Of a stretch of DNA of 7,718 bases, positions 6,455 through 7,718 are shown one piece after another (the stretch's first letter is position 1; each line of letters begins with the position of its first letter). Below the pieces are notes generated by a model. It was not told the DNA's origin and ran no database searches. It worked only from the letters and a program-made list of their open reading frames with translations. The position numbers and the translations under genes were made by a program. This DNA is from Ramlibacter sp. (GTDB taxonomy: Bacteria; Pseudomonadota; Gammaproteobacteria; Burkholderiales; Burkholderiaceae_C), in NCBI GenBank assembly GCA_023701085.1, contig JAMPXR010000115.1, forward strand, positions 1 through 7,718, given 5' to 3'.

Positions 6455-7549
6455 ATGAGTTTGAAGTGCGGGATCGTCGGTTTGCCCAACGTGGGGAAAT
6501 CCACTTTGTTCAATGCGTTGACCAAGGCGGGGATCGCCGCTGAAAACTATCCCTTCTGCACGATCGAGCCCAATGTGGGCGTCGTCGAACTGCCCGATGC
6601 GCGCCTGGGGCAGCTCGCCGCCATCGTCAAGCCCGAGCGCATCGTACCCGCCATTGTCGAGTTCGTCGACATCGCCGGCCTGGTGGCCGGCGCGAGCAAG
6701 GGCGAGGGCCTGGGCAACCAGTTCCTGGCGCACATCCGCGAAACCGACGCGATCGTCAACGTGGTGCGCTGCTTCGACGACCCGAACGTGGTGCACGTGG
6801 CGGGCAAGGTCGATCCGGTCTCCGACGTGGAAGTGATCCAGACCGAGCTGTGCCTGGCGGACCTGGGCACGGTGGACAAGACGCTGCAGCGCTCGATCAA
6901 GGCCGCGAAATCGGGCAATGACAAGGAGGCCGCCCGGCTGGTGCAGGTGCTCACGAAGGTGCGCGACGCGCTCGACCAGGCCCAGCCCGTGCGCAGCCTG
7001 CAGTTCAGCGACGAGGAGCAGGCCCTGCTCAAGCCGCTGTGCCTGATCACCGCCAAGCGCGCGATGTTCGTCGCGAACGTGCACGAGGACGGATTCGAGA
7101 ACAATCCCTACCTGGACCGGCTGCGCGAGTACGCGGCGCGGCAGGCCGCGCCGGTGGTGGCGATCTGCGCCAAGATCGAGGCCGAGATGGCCGACATGAG
7201 CGACGAGGACAAGAAGATGTTCCTCGAGGAGATCGGCCAGGACGAGCCGGGCCTGAACCGCCTGATCCGCGCCGCCTTCCAGCTGCTGGGGCTGCAGACT
7301 TATTTCACGGCCGGCGTGAAGGAGGTGCGCGCCTGGACCATCCACATCGGCGACACCGCGCCGCAGGCCGCCGGCGTCATCCACACCGATTTCGAGCGCG
7401 GCTTCATCCGCGCGCAGACCATCGCGTTCGACGACTACATCGCCTGCAAGGGCGAGCAGGGCGCCAAGGACGCGGGCAAGATGCGCAGCGAGGGCAAGGA
7501 GTATGTCGTCAAGGACGGCGACGTGCTGAATTTCCTGTTCAACGTCTGA
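6455..7549 (+). CDS. ychF: Redox-regulated ribosome-binding ATPase YchF (Obg family, OLA1 orthologue)
   Basis: The product is 364 residues, full length for the family. YchF is a universal cytoplasmic P-loop protein of the Obg group that prefers ATP over GTP and associates with ribosomes. Seen: the G1/P-loop GLPNVGKST at 9-17; [10 protein letters not shown] at 31-40, including the conserved Cys35 linked in E. coli work to redox control; the G3 motif DIAGLV at 72-77 followed by [13 protein letters not shown] at 79-91; and the altered G4 motif NVHED at 208-212 in place of the GTPase NKxD, which explains ATP preference. A helical insertion spans about 125-195. The C-terminal TGS domain at about 278-364 contains [15 protein letters not shown] and ends [11 protein letters not shown]. 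The start is clear, as homology begins at residue 2. It is divergent from the DISM/GGDEF gene with 31 bp between start codons, and its stop is 11 bp from that of the convergent YqaA-like gene. It does not sit next to pth, its common partner in gamma-proteobacteria. Confidence 0.98.
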   Translation: MSLKCGIVGLPNVGKSTLFNALTKAGIAAENYPFCTIEPNVGVVELPDARLGQLAAIVKPERIVPAIVEFVDIAGLVAGASKGEGLGNQFLAHIRETDAIVNVVRCFDDPNVVHVAGKVDPVSDVEVIQTELCLADLGTVDKTLQRSIKAAKSGNDKEAARLVQVLTKVRDALDQAQPVRSLQFSDEEQALLKPLCLITAKRAMFVANVHEDGFENNPYLDRLREYAARQAAPVVAICAKIEAEMADMSDEDKKMFLEEIGQDEPGLNRLIRAAFQLLGLQTYFTAGVKEVRAWTIHIGDTAPQAAGVIHTDFERGFIRAQTIAFDDYIACKGEQGAKDAGKMRSEGKEYVVKDGDVLNFLFNV

Positions 7550-7560
7550 GCGTGGACTCG

Positions 7561-7718
7561 CTACCGCATGATCCCCGGAATATGCCCGGCCGGGAAGATG
7601 TGCAGCAGCGCCACCGTCATCGTCACGTAGCGCAGGAACTTGCCGATGGCCATGTAGACCACGCAGGGCCAGAACGACAGCTTCAGCCAGCCGGCCACGG
7701 CGCACAGCGGATCGCCGA
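7561..7718 (-). CDS. YqaA-like inner-membrane protein (5' end outside window)
   Basis: Only the last 51 codons and the TAG stop (7561-7563) are present; the start lies beyond the right edge. The visible protein begins GDPLCAVAGWLKLSFWPC, continues VVYMAIGKFLRYVTMT and ends AGHIPGIMR. The GDPL-AGWL-FWP-GK-LRY pattern and the hydrophobic, membrane-spanning character are those of the YqaA family, small integral membrane proteins related to the DedA/VTT group. Its function is not established; lipid-carrier flipping is known for some DedA relatives but cannot be claimed here. The gene converges on ychF with 11 bp between stop codons, leaving no space for a terminator outside the coding sequences. 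Family assignment from a fragment is moderately secure. Confidence 0.75.
   Translation of the reverse strand, partial: GDPLCAVAGWLKLSFWPCVVYMAIGKFLRYVTMTVALLHIFPAGHIPGIMR

Noticed and set aside
4807..6543. Long plus-strand open frame antisense to the 7TM-DISM gene
   Set aside because: Its translation is rich in Gly, Gln, Arg and His with no domain pattern, and the opposite strand encodes signal peptide, seven helices and GGDEF homology. It is a GC-bias shadow.
7584..7595. Perfect palindrome CCCGGCCGGG near the end of the YqaA-like gene
   Set aside because: A short GC palindrome is expected by chance at this base composition, and it lies in coding sequence with no T-run, so neither terminator nor operator is supported.
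6116..7705. Long minus-strand open frame antisense to ychF
   Set aside because: The plus strand encodes complete, highly conserved YchF; the antisense product is low complexity and crosses the unrelated gene junctions.

Overview
The window is dense, GC-rich chromosomal DNA with strong third-position GC bias. It looks like housekeeping and accessory sequence from a beta-proteobacterium, most likely Burkholderiales and probably Comamonadaceae (Ramlibacter/Variovorax-like). That placement is inference from base composition, gene content and protein flavour (an M61 peptidase, DsbC with CTYC, a compact MOSC protein, a 7TM-DISM signalling protein and YchF); no marker gene fixes the genus. I see no mobile element, CRISPR array, tRNA or rRNA, and no gap longer than about 160 bp.

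Layout. Bases 1-3655 hold three minus-strand genes. In transcription order they are a UbiH/UbiF/Coq6-type FAD monooxygenase (2534-3655), dsbC 21 bp behind it (1793-2512), and, after a 161-bp gap with its own -10-like element, an M61 metallopeptidase with a C-terminal PDZ domain that runs off the left edge (1-1631). The FAD monooxygenase is divergent from a plus-strand MOSC-domain protein (3729-4592). The 73 bp between them carry a hyphenated palindrome whose two arms both look like outward-facing -10 elements.

The MOSC gene overlaps tail-to-tail by 23 bp with a minus-strand membrane signalling protein (4570-6423): signal peptide, extracytoplasmic DISMED2-like domain, seven membrane segments and a C-terminal GGDEF-family domain. 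This domain is degenerate at its active site (the signature reads DEARF), but an RxxD sequence sits at the exact spacing of the c-di-GMP inhibitory site. It is therefore more likely a c-di-GMP-binding or protein-binding output than a diguanylate cyclase. It is transcribed divergently from the universal ATPase gene ychF (6455-7549), with only 31 bp between the start codons. The 3' end of a YqaA-like membrane protein (7561-7718, minus) converges on ychF.

How the genes relate. The FAD monooxygenase and dsbC are probably one transcript, pairing a flavin (likely quinone-biosynthesis-type) hydroxylase with periplasmic disulfide isomerisation. The MOSC protein (molybdenum-cofactor oxidoreductase type) is the likely co-regulated divergent partner. 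The rest is a string of independent units with very tight junctions. The most interesting items are the degenerate GGDEF domain with a kept I-site-like motif, the shared divergent promoter/operator, and two genes whose -10 placement suggests leaderless or nearly leaderless mRNAs.
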